From Bacteroidales bacterium (GTDB lineage Bacteria > Bacteroidota > Bacteroidia > Bacteroidales > UBA932): a stretch of 45,201 nucleotides of DNA. The notes under the pieces were generated by a model. That model was not told the DNA's origin, made no database searches, and worked only from the letters and a program-made list of their open reading frames with translations. This document shows positions 26,011 to 38,434 of the stretch, in pieces (positions within the stretch are counted from its first letter, which is position 1; the number at the start of each line of letters is the position of its first letter). The stretch is taken from contig JAQXKS010000050.1 of NCBI GenBank assembly GCA_029010575.1, positions 1 to 45,201 on the forward strand. Direction: 5' to 3'. The translations under genes and the position numbers were made by a program.

Positions 26011-27675
26011 ATGATAACAGAATCGCTTAACAAAACAATTGAAGAGAGCATTCGCAAGAATTGGAATTGTCCTGCTCTCTCGGATTACAAAGGGGTTACT
26101 CTCTACTATAGAGATGTAGCACGTAGAATTGAGAAAATTCATATTATGTTGGATATGTGCGGAATAAAGAAAGGCGACAAGATCGCCATTTGTTCTCGCA
26201 ATCAGGCTAACTGGGGAGTTGCATTCCTGGCAGCTTTGACTTATGGAGCAGTTCCCGTTCCTCTTCTTCACGAATTTAAGCCAGGTAATATTTACCACTT
26301 GGTCAATCATTCTGAATCAAGGGTGCTTTTTGTCGGAGATATGGTGTGGGAAGGCCTTTCACAGGATGAGATGCCCGGTCTTGAAGCGATCATTCTTCTT
26401 AATGACTTTTCGCTTCTGTATGCAAACAACACGAATATCGTGGAGGCAAGGGAACATCTCAACGAATATTTCGGAAAGAAATATCCAAAAAGTTTCCATC
26501 CCGAATGTGTGAATTATTACAAGGACGATCCGAATGAACTAGCGATGATAAACTACACCTCCGGAACATCAGGTTTCTCCAAAGGGGTAATGATTCCTTA
26601 CCGCTCTCTCATGTCGAACGTCTTGTTCGCTTTCTCTGTACATGGCCACATGGGAAATGGTTCGAAATGTGTCTCTATGCTTCCTACCGCCCATATGTAC
26701 GGTATGATGTTCGAATTCCTCTTCGAAATATGTGCAGGAAGCCATGTCCAGTTCCTGACCAAGCTGCCCAGTCCCAAGATTATTCTCGATGCGATGGCAG
26801 AGGTAAAACCTGATATCATAATATCAGTTCCTCTTGTCATTGAAAAGATCTACAAGAAAAAACTCGAGCCCATCATCAACCGTCGAGATATCAGACTTCT
26901 TCTCAATCTGCCTGTAATTGACGAAAAGATCCACAGAAAGATCAACTCACAGCTCGAAGAGTCATTCGGTGGCAATTTCAAAGAGGTAATCATCGGAGGT
27001 GCCGCATTCAACAAGGAGGCTGAGGCATTCTTCAGGAAGATAGGATTCAAGTTTACAGTCGGTTACGGTATGACCGAATGTGGTCCTATTATCACATATG
27101 CACCTTGGAATAATACCAGACTCTACTCTTGCGGAAAAGCTGCTCCAAGAATGCAGATAAAGATTGATTCGGAAGATCCTGCTAATGTTCCCGGACAGAT
27201 TCTTGTCAAGGGGGACAATGTCTTCCTTGGCTATTACAAAAATGAAGAGGCTACACGTGAATCATTTACAGAAGACGGATGGTTCAAGACCGGTGACATG
27301 GGTGTGATTGACGCAGAGGGATATCTGTATATCAAAGGTCGTTGTAAGAGCATGATTCTCGGACCCTCAGGACAGAATATATACCCTGAAGAGATCGAGG
27401 GGGAAATCAACAATATGCCATATGTAATCGAGTCCCTTGTCGTTGAGGACAATGGAAAACTCGTCGCTTTGGTCTATCCCGATTCGGAACTTGCTGCCAA
27501 GGATGGTCTCTCAAAAGAGGCTCTTTTGGAAAAATTGAAATCCTCAGTTAAGGAGATGAACGAACACGTTCCTTCATATTGCAAGGTAGCAAGCGTAGAA
27601 CTCTTCCCCGAAGAGTTTGAAAAGACTCCTAAGAAGAGTATCAAGAGATATCTCTACCAAAGAACAAACAATTAA
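26011..27675 (+). CDS. AMP-dependent (long-chain) acyl-CoA synthetase
   Basis: A 554-residue adenylate-forming enzyme expected to activate a fatty acid via acyl-AMP to acyl-CoA. The P-loop is YTSGTSGFSKGVM, the adenine motif VGYGMTECGPI, the hinge region GWFKTGDMGVIDAEGYLYIKGR, and the C-terminal catalytic lysine lies in the segment ending KTPKKSIKRYLY. The N-terminus is shorter than that of E. coli FadD. Which carboxylic acid it uses cannot be fixed, and some relatives feed acyl-ACP synthesis instead. It is in the operon with the ABC exporter and the dCMP deaminase. Confidence 0.92.
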   Translation: MITESLNKTIEESIRKNWNCPALSDYKGVTLYYRDVARRIEKIHIMLDMCGIKKGDKIAICSRNQANWGVAFLAALTYGAVPVPLLHEFKPGNIYHLVNHSESRVLFVGDMVWEGLSQDEMPGLEAIILLNDFSLLYANNTNIVEAREHLNEYFGKKYPKSFHPECVNYYKDDPNELAMINYTSGTSGFSKGVMIPYRSLMSNVLFAFSVHGHMGNGSKCVSMLPTAHMYGMMFEFLFEICAGSHVQFLTKLPSPKIILDAMAEVKPDIIISVPLVIEKIYKKKLEPIINRRDIRLLLNLPVIDEKIHRKINSQLEESFGGNFKEVIIGGAAFNKEAEAFFRKIGFKFTVGYGMTECGPIITYAPWNNTRLYSCGKAAPRMQIKIDSEDPANVPGQILVKGDNVFLGYYKNEEATRESFTEDGWFKTGDMGVIDAEGYLYIKGRCKSMILGPSGQNIYPEEIEGEINNMPYVIESLVVEDNGKLVALVYPDSELAAKDGLSKEALLEKLKSSVKEMNEHVPSYCKVASVELFPEEFEKTPKKSIKRYLYQRTNN

Positions 27676-27692
27676 TTCTCATATAGAGCGTG

Positions 27693-28133
27693 ATGGACAA
27701 GAAACAGGAACAGTTTGACAAAAGTTACCTGAGGATGGCATTGGTATGGTCTGCCAACTCCTACTGCAAAAGGAGAAAAGTAGGCGCAATACTGGTAAAG
27801 GATAGGATGATTATCTCAGACGGATTCAATGGTACACCGTCCGGATTTGAAAATATCTGTGAAGATGAAGAGGGAAAGACCAAACCTTATGTTCTTCACG
27901 CTGAGGCTAATGCCATTTCGAAGGTGGCTAAGTCCGGAAACGATAGCTCGGGAGCCACTCTGTATGTGACAGACGCGCCATGTATGGAGTGCTCCAAGCT
28001 TATTATACAGGCTGGAATCAAAAGGGTCGTATATATGATAGAGTATCGTGTCAGGGATGGCATTGATCTCTTGCGCAGAGCAGGAGTAGAGGTTACCAAA
28101 TATGAATTGACAGAAGTAAAACAAAACTTTTAA
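27693..28133 (+). CDS. Deoxycytidylate deaminase (ComEB-like)
   Basis: A 146-residue zinc-dependent cytidine-deaminase-fold protein that should convert dCMP to dUMP for thymidylate synthesis. The zinc site is complete: His69 and the proton-shuttling Glu71 in VLHAEANAIS, and Cys97/Cys100 in APCMECSK. The N-terminal WSANSYCKRRKVGAILVKD is also typical. A GTG codon directly before the ATG (27690) could be read as start, but ATG 27693 is preferred. It is followed after 6 bases by the S41 peptidase gene, a pairing conserved in many Bacteroidota. Confidence 0.94.
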   Translation: MDKKQEQFDKSYLRMALVWSANSYCKRRKVGAILVKDRMIISDGFNGTPSGFENICEDEEGKTKPYVLHAEANAISKVAKSGNDSSGATLYVTDAPCMECSKLIIQAGIKRVVYMIEYRVRDGIDLLRRAGVEVTKYELTEVKQNF

Positions 28134-28139
28134 TCCGAT

Positions 28140-29762
28140 ATGTCTGATAATTCCAATAGGATATGGGCTGTAGTCAGAGGTCTGCTCATAGTACTTATTA
28201 TTTCACTTTTTGTTGTTCATCTTCTGTTGCTTAAGACTGATGGAAAGAAGGTAAGCAATCGGCTTTCCGAAAACTGGTCCAAACTTGAGCTGGTGCTTTC
28301 TCAGATTGAACAGAACTATGTGGATAGTATTGATTATGATGCTATTACAGAGCAGCTGCTGCCTGTGCTCATGAAACAGCTGGACCCTCATTCTATATAT
28401 CTTCCTCCTGCCCAGCTCAAGGAGGCTAACGAGGAACTCGACAGCAACTTCGAAGGAATCGGTATAACTTTCAATATCCCTCAGGATACAGCCATAGTAA
28501 TTTCTGTAATCCCTTCCGGTCCCTCTTCCAGGGCAGGTCTTGTCCCCGGGGATAAGATTATAACCATAGATTCAGATACTGTAGCAGGTGTACAGATTCC
28601 ACAGGATTCTCTTGTCAGGAGGATGAGAGGTAAAAAAGGGACAACTGTCGAAATTGGAATCATGAGAGATAATGAGATGGTTGATTTTACCATTGAAAGG
28701 GACAAAATCCCTGTCAATAGTGTGGAGGTCGCATATATGATAAACGATACTACTGGGTATGTGAAACTTGCCAAATTCTCCAAAACCTCCTACAAGGAGG
28801 TGCTTGTTTCCATGTTGGACCTCTCTGTCAAGGGAATGAAGAGGTTGATTTTTGACCTTCAGGGGAACACCGGAGGTTATTTGGATCAGGCTCTTCTTAT
28901 TCTCAATGAGTTTCTTCCCAAGGGAACAATGCTGGTCTATATGGAGGGCCTTCACCGAAACAGGAGCGAGTTCAAGGCTGATGGTTCAGGTCACTTTCAA
29001 GATTTGGAACTCATTGTCCTTATAGATCAGAACAGCGCTTCGTCAAGCGAGATCGTTGCAGGGGCACTGCAGGATAATGACAGGGCAACTATCATAGGCA
29101 GGCGCAGTTATGGAAAGGGTATTGTTCAGGAACCTGTCTACTTTAGTGACAACTCAGGAATCCGCCTTACAGTCGCTCGTTTCCATACAGCTACAGGACG
29201 TTGCATACAGAAACCTTACAATGCCGGTGATGACACCTATGCTTATGATATTTATGAGAGATATCGTCACGGTGAACTGACACAGGTTGACAGTATTCGT
29301 AAGAATGATTCACTCAGATTTGAAACACCCGGAGGTAGGGTCGTGTATGGTGGTGGTGGAATTATTCCTGACATCTTCGTTCCTATAGATACATCAGGTG
29401 TTACAGATCTTCTTGTCAAAATCAACCGTCAATCTCTTACCATCAAGTTCTCTTCACAGATGGCCCAAAGATATCGTAAAGAGTTGCACGCCGTGGAGAC
29501 GATTGATGAACTTGATTCTCTGCTTGACTCCATGGATCTTGAAAATGCCTTCATCGGATATGTCAAGGCATCTGGAATAGCTTTCAGCCATAAGCAGTGG
29601 AAAATCTCCAAAGAGATAGTAATGACACAGATAAGGGCATTGATAGGGCGCTACTCTCCTATCGAGGATCTTGCTTTTTATCCCAGACTGAATACTCTTG
29701 ACAATATGATCAAGACTGCTCTTGAATATAGACCGGATGCCGCTGCTTCGCTTCCGCAGTAG
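28140..29762 (+). CDS. C-terminal processing peptidase, S41 family
   Basis: A 540-residue serine protease exported or anchored by the helix at residues 10-31. After an N-terminal tail-binding region (NYVDSIDYDAIT) comes a PDZ domain (about residues 100-190, with GIGITF and SSRAGLVPGDKI) and the S41 catalytic core. The Ser-Lys dyad is visible: probably Ser303 in NSASSSEIVAGAL and Lys326 in RSYGKGIVQ. An extra C-terminal region of about 130 residues is helix-rich. It should trim or degrade periplasmic proteins. It is the last gene of the plus-strand run and is followed by a bidirectional terminator. Confidence 0.95.
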   Translation: MSDNSNRIWAVVRGLLIVLIISLFVVHLLLLKTDGKKVSNRLSENWSKLELVLSQIEQNYVDSIDYDAITEQLLPVLMKQLDPHSIYLPPAQLKEANEELDSNFEGIGITFNIPQDTAIVISVIPSGPSSRAGLVPGDKIITIDSDTVAGVQIPQDSLVRRMRGKKGTTVEIGIMRDNEMVDFTIERDKIPVNSVEVAYMINDTTGYVKLAKFSKTSYKEVLVSMLDLSVKGMKRLIFDLQGNTGGYLDQALLILNEFLPKGTMLVYMEGLHRNRSEFKADGSGHFQDLELIVLIDQNSASSSEIVAGALQDNDRATIIGRRSYGKGIVQEPVYFSDNSGIRLTVARFHTATGRCIQKPYNAGDDTYAYDIYERYRHGELTQVDSIRKNDSLRFETPGGRVVYGGGGIIPDIFVPIDTSGVTDLLVKINRQSLTIKFSSQMAQRYRKELHAVETIDELDSLLDSMDLENAFIGYVKASGIAFSHKQWKISKEIVMTQIRALIGRYSPIEDLAFYPRLNTLDNMIKTALEYRPDAAASLPQ

Positions 29763-29852
29763 AGTAGGATGTGGCTTCAACTCTGCTGCCATGTCAGTTT
29801 GAGTTTATGTAAGCTATTCCTTTGATTATCCAATGAGTAACTATATATATAG

Positions 29853-29900
29853 AAAAGAGGCTGACTAATCGGTCATATTGACTTTAGTCAGCCTCTTTTT
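29853..29900. terminator. Bidirectional terminator between ctp and tRNA-Leu
   Basis: A perfect 16-bp inverted repeat, AAAAGAGGCTGACTAA and its complement at 29884-29899, with a 15-base loop. It ends in a T run on both strands, because the stem begins with AAAA and ends in TTTT. It serves the S41 peptidase gene (plus) and the tRNA-Leu (minus), whose 3' end is only 6 bases away. Confidence 0.93.
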
Positions 29901-29905
29901 GATTG

Positions 29906-33211
<3,306 letters not shown>

Positions 33212-33221
33212 TTTTTTTAAA

Positions 33222-35285
33222 ATGTCAGAATATAAACGTTATTTAGTTACCTCGGCACTTCCTTATGCGAATGGCCCTGTCCACATCGGTCACCTGGCAG
33301 GTGTATATGTCCCTGCCGATATTTATGTAAGGTATCTGCGCATGTGTGGCAAGGAGGTCTTTTTTGTGGGAGGATCTGACGAACATGGTGTTCCTATCAC
33401 CATCAAGGCACGCAAGCAGGGATGCTCGCCTCAGGATATTGTGGACAAGTACCACAAACTCATTAAAGAATCATTTGAAGAACTTGGAATCAGTTTCGAC
33501 GTTTACTCCAGAACATCTTCCAAGATACATCATAAAACCTCTTCAGAGTTTTTCGAAAAACTCTATAAGGAGGGAAAGTTCATTGAAAAGGAGAGTGAAC
33601 AGTACTATGACGAGCAGGCACATCAGTTCCTGGCAGACCGTTATATAGTAGGAACATGTCCCAAATGTGGAGCAGAGGGAGCTTATGGTGACCAGTGTGA
33701 AAAGTGCGGATGCACTCTGAGTCCCGATGAACTTATTAATCCCCACTCGGCTTTGAGTGGAAATGCTCCTATCAAAAAGAAGACTAAACACTGGTATCTA
33801 CCTCTTGATCAGTATGAACCTTGGCTTCGAGAGTGGATTCTCGAAGGTCACAAGGAGTGGAAAACCAATGTCTACGGTCAGTGTAAATCATGGTTGGACG
33901 GAGGACTTCTTCCCCGTGCTGTGAGCAGAGACCTCGATTGGGGTGTTCCTGTTCCTGTTGAAGGAGCAGAGGGAAAGGTCCTATATGTGTGGTTTGATGC
34001 CCCTATCGGGTATATCTCCAATACCATAGAAGCTCGTCCCGACGATTGGGAAAAGTGGTGGAAGAGTGAAGATACCAAGATGGTCCATTTTATCGGAAAG
34101 GATAATATTGTATTCCATTGCATTGTTTTTCCTTCTATGCTGAAGGCTTACGGTGACGGATACATTCTTCCTGACAATGTTCCTGCAAATGAGTTCCTCA
34201 ACCTCGAAGGTGACAAGATCTCTACATCCAGAAATTGGGCGGTATGGCTTCATGAGTATCTGCGCGAAATGCCTGGAAAACAGGATATGCTCAGATATGT
34301 TCTTTGTGCAAATGCTCCTGAGACCAAAGACAATGACTTTACATGGAAAGATTTCCAGTCTCGTTGCAATTCAGAACTTGTGGCCATTTATGGTAACTTT
34401 GTTAATAGGGCTATCGTTCTTACGCATAAGTATTTCGATGGAAAAGTTCCTGCAGATGCAGCTCCTGATGCCATCGATAGACAGACTCTCGAACAGGTTG
34501 GCGTGATTAAGGCACGTCTGTCAGATGCTCTGGAAAACTATAAATTCAGGGAAGCTGTCAAGGAGGCTATGAATCTGGCACGTCTTGGAAACAAATATCT
34601 TACTGAGACTGAGCCATGGAAGGTGGCTAAGAGCGACATGGACAGGTGCGCCTCCATCCTGAGGACATCTTTGAAGATTTGTGTAGATCTTGCAATCGCA
34701 TTTGCCCCATTTACACCTTTTTCAACTGACAAGCTTCTGGGTATGCTCAATCTCACAAAGGATGTATTGAAATGGGATAATCTCGGAAATCACGATATTC
34801 TCACCGAAGGACACCAGCTTGAAAAGGCTGAACTTCTGTTTGCAAAAGTTGAAGATGATGTTATCCAGGCACAGCTTGACAAACTTGCTGCAACTAAGCA
34901 AGCAAACCTTAAAGAGGCTGCTGCTAATGCCATTCCTGCTCCTGTGGAACCTCAGAAGAGTGAATGTACCTTCGAGGATTTCGAGAAGATGGATATAAGG
35001 ACAGCTACCGTGCTTGAGGCCGAAAGGGTTCCCAAGACAGATAAGCTTCTTAAACTGACTATTGATACGGGTATTGACAAACGTGTGATTGTATCCGGTA
35101 TTGCTCAATACTATACTCCCGAAGAGATGGTAGGAAAGCAGATCTCGATTCTGGCCAATCTTGCTCCGAGAAAGATAAGGGGAATTGAGTCCAAAGGAAT
35201 GATCCTTATGGCGCGTCAAAGCGATGGCAAGATGAGATTCATCACTCCTGCCGAAAGGCTCGACAATGGTGCGACTATCGGTTAA
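33222..35285 (+). CDS. metG: Methionyl-tRNA synthetase with C-terminal tRNA-binding domain
   Basis: A 687-residue class I synthetase charging tRNA-Met. The HIGH-type motif is in [14 protein letters not shown]; the zinc knuckle is [18 protein letters not shown]; the KMSKS equivalent is KISTS in [10 protein letters not shown]; and the anticodon-binding helical domain lies around residues 390-560. The last 110 residues form a Trbp111/EMAP-type OB fold ([19 protein letters not shown]) that mediates dimerisation and tRNA binding. It begins 10 bases after the beta-galactosidase stop with no obvious dedicated promoter. The last 11 bases overlap the convergent HU-like gene. Confidence 0.97.
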   Translation: MSEYKRYLVTSALPYANGPVHIGHLAGVYVPADIYVRYLRMCGKEVFFVGGSDEHGVPITIKARKQGCSPQDIVDKYHKLIKESFEELGISFDVYSRTSSKIHHKTSSEFFEKLYKEGKFIEKESEQYYDEQAHQFLADRYIVGTCPKCGAEGAYGDQCEKCGCTLSPDELINPHSALSGNAPIKKKTKHWYLPLDQYEPWLREWILEGHKEWKTNVYGQCKSWLDGGLLPRAVSRDLDWGVPVPVEGAEGKVLYVWFDAPIGYISNTIEARPDDWEKWWKSEDTKMVHFIGKDNIVFHCIVFPSMLKAYGDGYILPDNVPANEFLNLEGDKISTSRNWAVWLHEYLREMPGKQDMLRYVLCANAPETKDNDFTWKDFQSRCNSELVAIYGNFVNRAIVLTHKYFDGKVPADAAPDAIDRQTLEQVGVIKARLSDALENYKFREAVKEAMNLARLGNKYLTETEPWKVAKSDMDRCASILRTSLKICVDLAIAFAPFTPFSTDKLLGMLNLTKDVLKWDNLGNHDILTEGHQLEKAELLFAKVEDDVIQAQLDKLAATKQANLKEAAANAIPAPVEPQKSECTFEDFEKMDIRTATVLEAERVPKTDKLLKLTIDTGIDKRVIVSGIAQYYTPEEMVGKQISILANLAPRKIRGIESKGMILMARQSDGKMRFITPAERLDNGATIG

Positions 35286-35961
35286 CGGTACTCTTTATGA
35301 GCTCAAGTTCCTCTTCAGTATATATTATGCTGTCGAGTAGACCGAAGCGTCCAAGCAGATATATTGCAACAGATAGTATTATGATGGTGGCGATTGCGAT
35401 AATTGCCGCCATCATTGCTTTTGATAGGCCTTTTTTCTCGGTGGCCTTTCTCTTAGTGGCATTCTTTTCTGTTTTCTTCTTTTTAGTAGTTTTCATACTA
35501 TTGCCGGTTTGGATCTCTTGGCCTTGCCTGCTCTCTTTTATTGGCTTTACTGAAACTGGGGTAAAGCCGAAAATGTCCCTGCAAATGGAATCTTCATCTT
35601 CAGGTGTGAATATAATCTCCTCTGTAACATCGGGGGTGAGCAGACCTAGCTCTGGCAGATGTACTCTTTTTTCTTTTGCAAGTTCCCTTTTAAGATTTTC
35701 AATGCAATTGTGCATTTCGTAGGTGGTACTTTTTACTGAGATTCCTGTTCTGGATGAACAGTATCTGATTAAAGATTCACCTGTGACTTTAGTGTCGCTT
35801 TTAAAGGAGATAGACCCTGATGGGGGAAGGATGGTTTTTTCATCTTCTGATATGCGTGCAGCGGAAATGCGGAACAGGAATGTGCCGAGAGATGGAACTT
35901 CTGCTTTCTGATTCTCGATCAGGCTCTCTTTGATGGTTTTTGCCAGTAGATTTAAATCCAT
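35275..35961 (-). CDS. Membrane-tethered HU-like (CCDC81-type) protein
   Basis: A 228-residue protein. Residues 1-60 and about 62-140 form two HU/IHF-like modules of the kind annotated HU-CCDC81 in Bacteroidota ([28 protein letters not shown]; later [13 protein letters not shown]). A Lys/Arg/Thr-rich linker follows (157-178), a single membrane helix at about 182-205, and a 20-residue acidic tail. It lacks the SPOR domain carried by some relatives. The frame extends 17 codons further upstream, but the ATG at 35961 gives the normal N-terminus and lies downstream of a consensus promoter. Role unknown; peptidoglycan, nucleoid or membrane links are only conjecture. Confidence 0.8.
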   Translation of the reverse strand: MDLNLLAKTIKESLIENQKAEVPSLGTFLFRISAARISEDEKTILPPSGSISFKSDTKVTGESLIRYCSSRTGISVKSTTYEMHNCIENLKRELAKEKRVHLPELGLLTPDVTEEIIFTPEDEDSICRDIFGFTPVSVKPIKESRQGQEIQTGNSMKTTKKKKTEKNATKRKATEKKGLSKAMMAAIIAIATIIILSVAIYLLGRFGLLDSIIYTEEELELIKSTVNR

Positions 35962-35989
35962 TTTGGGGAAACATTTAATTTTTACCTCA

Positions 35990-35997
35990 CAAAAGTA
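35990..35997 (-). promoter_or_regulatory. -7 promoter element for the HU-like gene
   Basis: TACTTTTG on the minus strand, an exact TAnnTTTG match, 28 bases before the ATG at 35961. An A/T-rich region with TTTTG 17 bases upstream could be the -33 element. Confidence 0.6.
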
Positions 35998-36006
35998 ACT
36001 TTTTTT

Positions 36007-36035
36007 TTGCAAATCAAAAAAAATGCTTACCTTTG
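36007..36035 (+). promoter_or_regulatory. tRNA-Asn promoter (-33 TTG, -7 TACCTTTG)
   Basis: TTG at 36007-36009 and TACCTTTG at 36028-36035 are 18 bases apart, and the tRNA starts 28 bases later. It shares the A/T-rich divergent region with the HU-like gene. Confidence 0.75.
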
Positions 36036-36063
36036 CATCGTCTTAAAGAAAGAGACACGAAAT

Positions 36064-36137
36064 TCCTCTTTAGCTCAGTTGGTTAGAGCACCTGACTGTT
36101 AATCAGGGGGTCCTAGGTTCAAGTCCTAGAAGGGGAG
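36064..36137 (+). tRNA. tRNA-Asn (anticodon GTT)
   Basis: A 74-base tRNA. Acceptor TCCTCTT pairs with AAGGGGA (one T-G pair); D-stem GCTC/GAGC with loop AGTTGGTTA; anticodon stem CCTGA/TCAGG with loop CTGTTAA; T-stem CTAGG/CCTAG with loop TTCAAGT; discriminator G. No CCA is encoded. Confidence 0.96.
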
Positions 36138-36139
36138 CG

Positions 36140-36185
36140 AAAAGGACAAATCATCAGAAATGAGGTTTGTCCTTTTTCTTTTTAT
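36140..36185 (+). terminator. Terminator after tRNA-Asn
   Basis: A stem AAAAGGACAAA (36140-36150) pairs with TTTGTCCTTTT (36166-36176), loop 15 bases, followed by T-rich CTTTTT. It begins 3 bases after the tRNA. Confidence 0.88.
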
Positions 36186-36193
36186 GTCAAGAA

Positions 36194-36240
36194 GAAAAAA
36201 AGGTTACCTGCTTCTTCTTTTGAATGGGTAACCTTTTTTA
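36194..36240 (-). terminator. Terminator after trpS
   Basis: An inverted repeat with core GGTTACC/GGTAACC is flanked by A7 on the left and T6 on the right, extending the stem to about 13 bp with an 18-base loop. On the minus strand it follows the trpS stop (36258) and ends in a T run. It can also work on the plus strand as a second terminator behind tRNA-Asn. Confidence 0.88.
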
Positions 36241-36257
36241 TTGTTTAAAGATGATGC

Positions 36258-37307
36258 TTAGAATACTTTGAATCCTACTGCTTTGCGCGCCAGTTCAAGA
36301 GTCTTTGCTGCACTTTCTCGAGCCTTCTCCCTGCCGCTCTCTACTACCTTGTGCAGATAAGCGTCATCGTTATAGACGTCATCTATCCTCTCTTTGATAG
36401 GAAGTGTCACCTTGCAGATATCCTCAGCAAGCTGCTTTTTCATATCTCCGTAACGGATGGTGCAAGTGTTGTACTTCTCCAAGAAATAGTCCACTGTAGA
36501 GGGATCTGATACCAGGGACATGAGTGTGAAGAGGTTCTTGATATATTCCGGCATAGGTGCATTTGGCTCTGTGGGACCGGAGTCTGTAAGAGCCTTTTTG
36601 ACTTTCTTGGTTATGGTAGCCTGGTCATCGTATAGATAAATGCCGTTTCCTTCACTCTTGCCCATCTTGCCTGAGCCGTCCAGTCCGGGTACTTTTATCA
36701 GTCCGGTGCCGAAATCCAGTGCACGCGGTTCGGGAAAGACCTCTTCTCCGTACATGTTGTTGAATCTTCTTGCCAGAACCCTTGCAAATTCGAGGTGCTG
36801 CTCCTGGTCTTTACCCACCGGGACGAAATCTGCCCTATGGATGAGAATATCTGCAGCCATAAGCGTAGGGTAGGTGAGTAGGCCGGCATTGATGTTTATA
36901 CCCTCGTCGTTATTGTCATCGTATGAAATCTCCTCCACTGGCTTGTTTCTGGCCTGTGCTTTGGCAAGCCTTACCTTGTCCTTGAATGAGGTCGTCCTTT
37001 CAAGTTCTCCCTTATATGAGAGCATATTCAGCAGAACATAGAGTTCGCTTACCTGAGGCACATCGCTCTGAATGAAGATTGTAGCCTTCTCGGGATCAAG
37101 TCCTGCAGCGATATATTCGGCCAAGATGATTTTTACGCTCTTGTGAAAATCATCCGGATGGGGATGGGTGGTAAGAGAATGCAAGTCGGCGATGAAGAAG
37201 AAGCAATTGTAGAGATCCTGAATCCTGACAAAGTTCTTCAGTGCTCCGAAATAGTTTCCCAAATGCAGGTGTCCTGTAGAACGGATACCACTAACTACTG
37301 TATTCAT
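36258..37307 (-). CDS. trpS: Tryptophanyl-tRNA synthetase
   Basis: A 349-residue class Ic synthetase. The HIGH-equivalent is TGHLHLGNYFGAL (from residue 11), the tryptophan pocket is in the following FIADLHSLT, and the KMSKS loop reads KMGKS at residues 214-218. An insertion around residues 118-142 (KPVEEISYDDNNDEGININ) replaces the shorter loop of E. coli TrpS; I recall this from other Bacteroidota enzymes. It starts 7 bases after the recA stop on the same strand, so the two are probably cotranscribed, and is followed by a hairpin terminator. Confidence 0.96.
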   Translation of the reverse strand: MNTVVSGIRSTGHLHLGNYFGALKNFVRIQDLYNCFFFIADLHSLTTHPHPDDFHKSVKIILAEYIAAGLDPEKATIFIQSDVPQVSELYVLLNMLSYKGELERTTSFKDKVRLAKAQARNKPVEEISYDDNNDEGININAGLLTYPTLMAADILIHRADFVPVGKDQEQHLEFARVLARRFNNMYGEEVFPEPRALDFGTGLIKVPGLDGSGKMGKSEGNGIYLYDDQATITKKVKKALTDSGPTEPNAPMPEYIKNLFTLMSLVSDPSTVDYFLEKYNTCTIRYGDMKKQLAEDICKVTLPIKERIDDVYNDDAYLHKVVESGREKARESAAKTLELARKAVGFKVF

Positions 37308-37314
37308 ATTAAAA

Positions 37315-38349
37315 TCAGTCTTTAATATTTTTAAGAGCTTCCCTGATCTTCATGTCGATCTCTTCTGCGAGTTCTACATTGTCAGTGAGCAGCTTCTTTA
37401 CAGCGTCCCTTCCCTGAGCCAGCCTTGTCTCATTGTAGCTGAACCATGAACCACTCTTCTTGATGATTTCGTATTCTACACCCAGATCCACTATCTCACC
37501 GATTCTGGAGATACCTTCACCGAATACGATATCGAACTCTGCCTTCTTAAAGGGGGGAGCTACTTTATTCTTTACGATTTTGGCCCTTGTTCTGTTTCCT
37601 GTTGCATCCTCTCCATCCTTGAGCTGGGTGACTTTTCTTACGTCAATGCGGATTGACGCGTAGAATTTGAGAGCATTACCACCTGTGGTGGTTTCCGGAT
37701 TGCCGAACATCACGCCAATCTTTTCCCTGAGCTGGTTGATGAATATACAGCAGGTATTGGTCTTTGCGATGGTTGCAGTAAGCTTCCTGAGCGCCTGGCT
37801 CATCAAACGTGCCTGCAAACCTACTCTCTGGTCTCCCATCTCTCCCTCTATTTCGGCTTTGGGAGTAAGTGCGGCAACAGAGTCCACCACTATGATGTCG
37901 ATAGCACCGCTTCGAATAAGGTTGTCAGCTATTTCGAGGGCCTGTTCACCATTGTCAGGCTGGGATATCAGGAGTGAGTCGAGGTTTACACCCAGATGTT
38001 TGGCGTATGTCCTGTCAAATGCATGTTCAGCATCTATGATGGCAGCAATGCCGCCGTTTTTCTGAGCCTGTGCAATTGCGTGGATAGCCAGGGTGGTCTT
38101 ACCACTTGATTCGGGTCCGTAGATTTCTATCACCCTTCCGCGGGGATATCCTCCCACTCCCAATGCATTGTCAAGTGCAATCGAGCCTGAAGGGATGACA
38201 GATACTTCAGTATCGGCCTGATCCCCCATCTTCATTATGGCACCCTTGCCGAAATCTTTTTCAATTTTGTCAAGAGTGGCTTGCAAAGCTTTCATTTTTG
38301 CAGCATTGTTGCTGCTGGCCATTTCATTGTTTTCTGTCTCTTTCGCCAT
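37315..38349 (-). CDS. recA: Recombinase RecA
   Basis: A 344-residue recombinase that forms ATP-dependent filaments on single-stranded DNA and drives strand exchange. Walker A is GPESSGKTT (residues 78-86), the dimer/ATP motif DNGEQALEI and Walker [12 protein letters not shown] are intact, and loops L1/L2 contain [14 protein letters not shown] and [11 protein letters not shown]. The N-terminus has a Ser/Asn-rich lead (MASSNNAAK). The upstream gap has a TATATTTG -7 element; I found no recognisable LexA operator, in line with many Bacteroidota lacking classic SOS boxes. recX is on the opposite strand about 3.5 kb away rather than adjacent. Confidence 0.98.
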   Translation of the reverse strand: MAKETENNEMASSNNAAKMKALQATLDKIEKDFGKGAIMKMGDQADTEVSVIPSGSIALDNALGVGGYPRGRVIEIYGPESSGKTTLAIHAIAQAQKNGGIAAIIDAEHAFDRTYAKHLGVNLDSLLISQPDNGEQALEIADNLIRSGAIDIIVVDSVAALTPKAEIEGEMGDQRVGLQARLMSQALRKLTATIAKTNTCCIFINQLREKIGVMFGNPETTTGGNALKFYASIRIDVRKVTQLKDGEDATGNRTRAKIVKNKVAPPFKKAEFDIVFGEGISRIGEIVDLGVEYEIIKKSGSWFSYNETRLAQGRDAVKKLLTDNVELAEEIDMKIREALKNIKD

Positions 38350-38370
38350 ATCTTTCTTTTTTAATCAGTG

Positions 38371-38378
38371 CAAATATA
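38371..38378 (-). promoter_or_regulatory. -7 promoter element for recA-trpS
   Basis: TATATTTG followed by CA on the minus strand, an exact consensus match 22 bases before the recA ATG. It is paired back to back with the rlmN promoter in an 85-base gap. Confidence 0.65.
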
Positions 38379-38400
38379 GGTTAAATTCTGATATTTTTCA

Positions 38401-38408
38401 TACTTTTG
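38401..38408 (+). promoter_or_regulatory. -7 promoter element for the rlmN run
   Basis: TACTTTTG followed by CA, an exact consensus match, 27 bases before the rlmN ATG. Confidence 0.65.
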
Positions 38409-38434
38409 CACTGCCACGGAAACCTTTTTGATAA

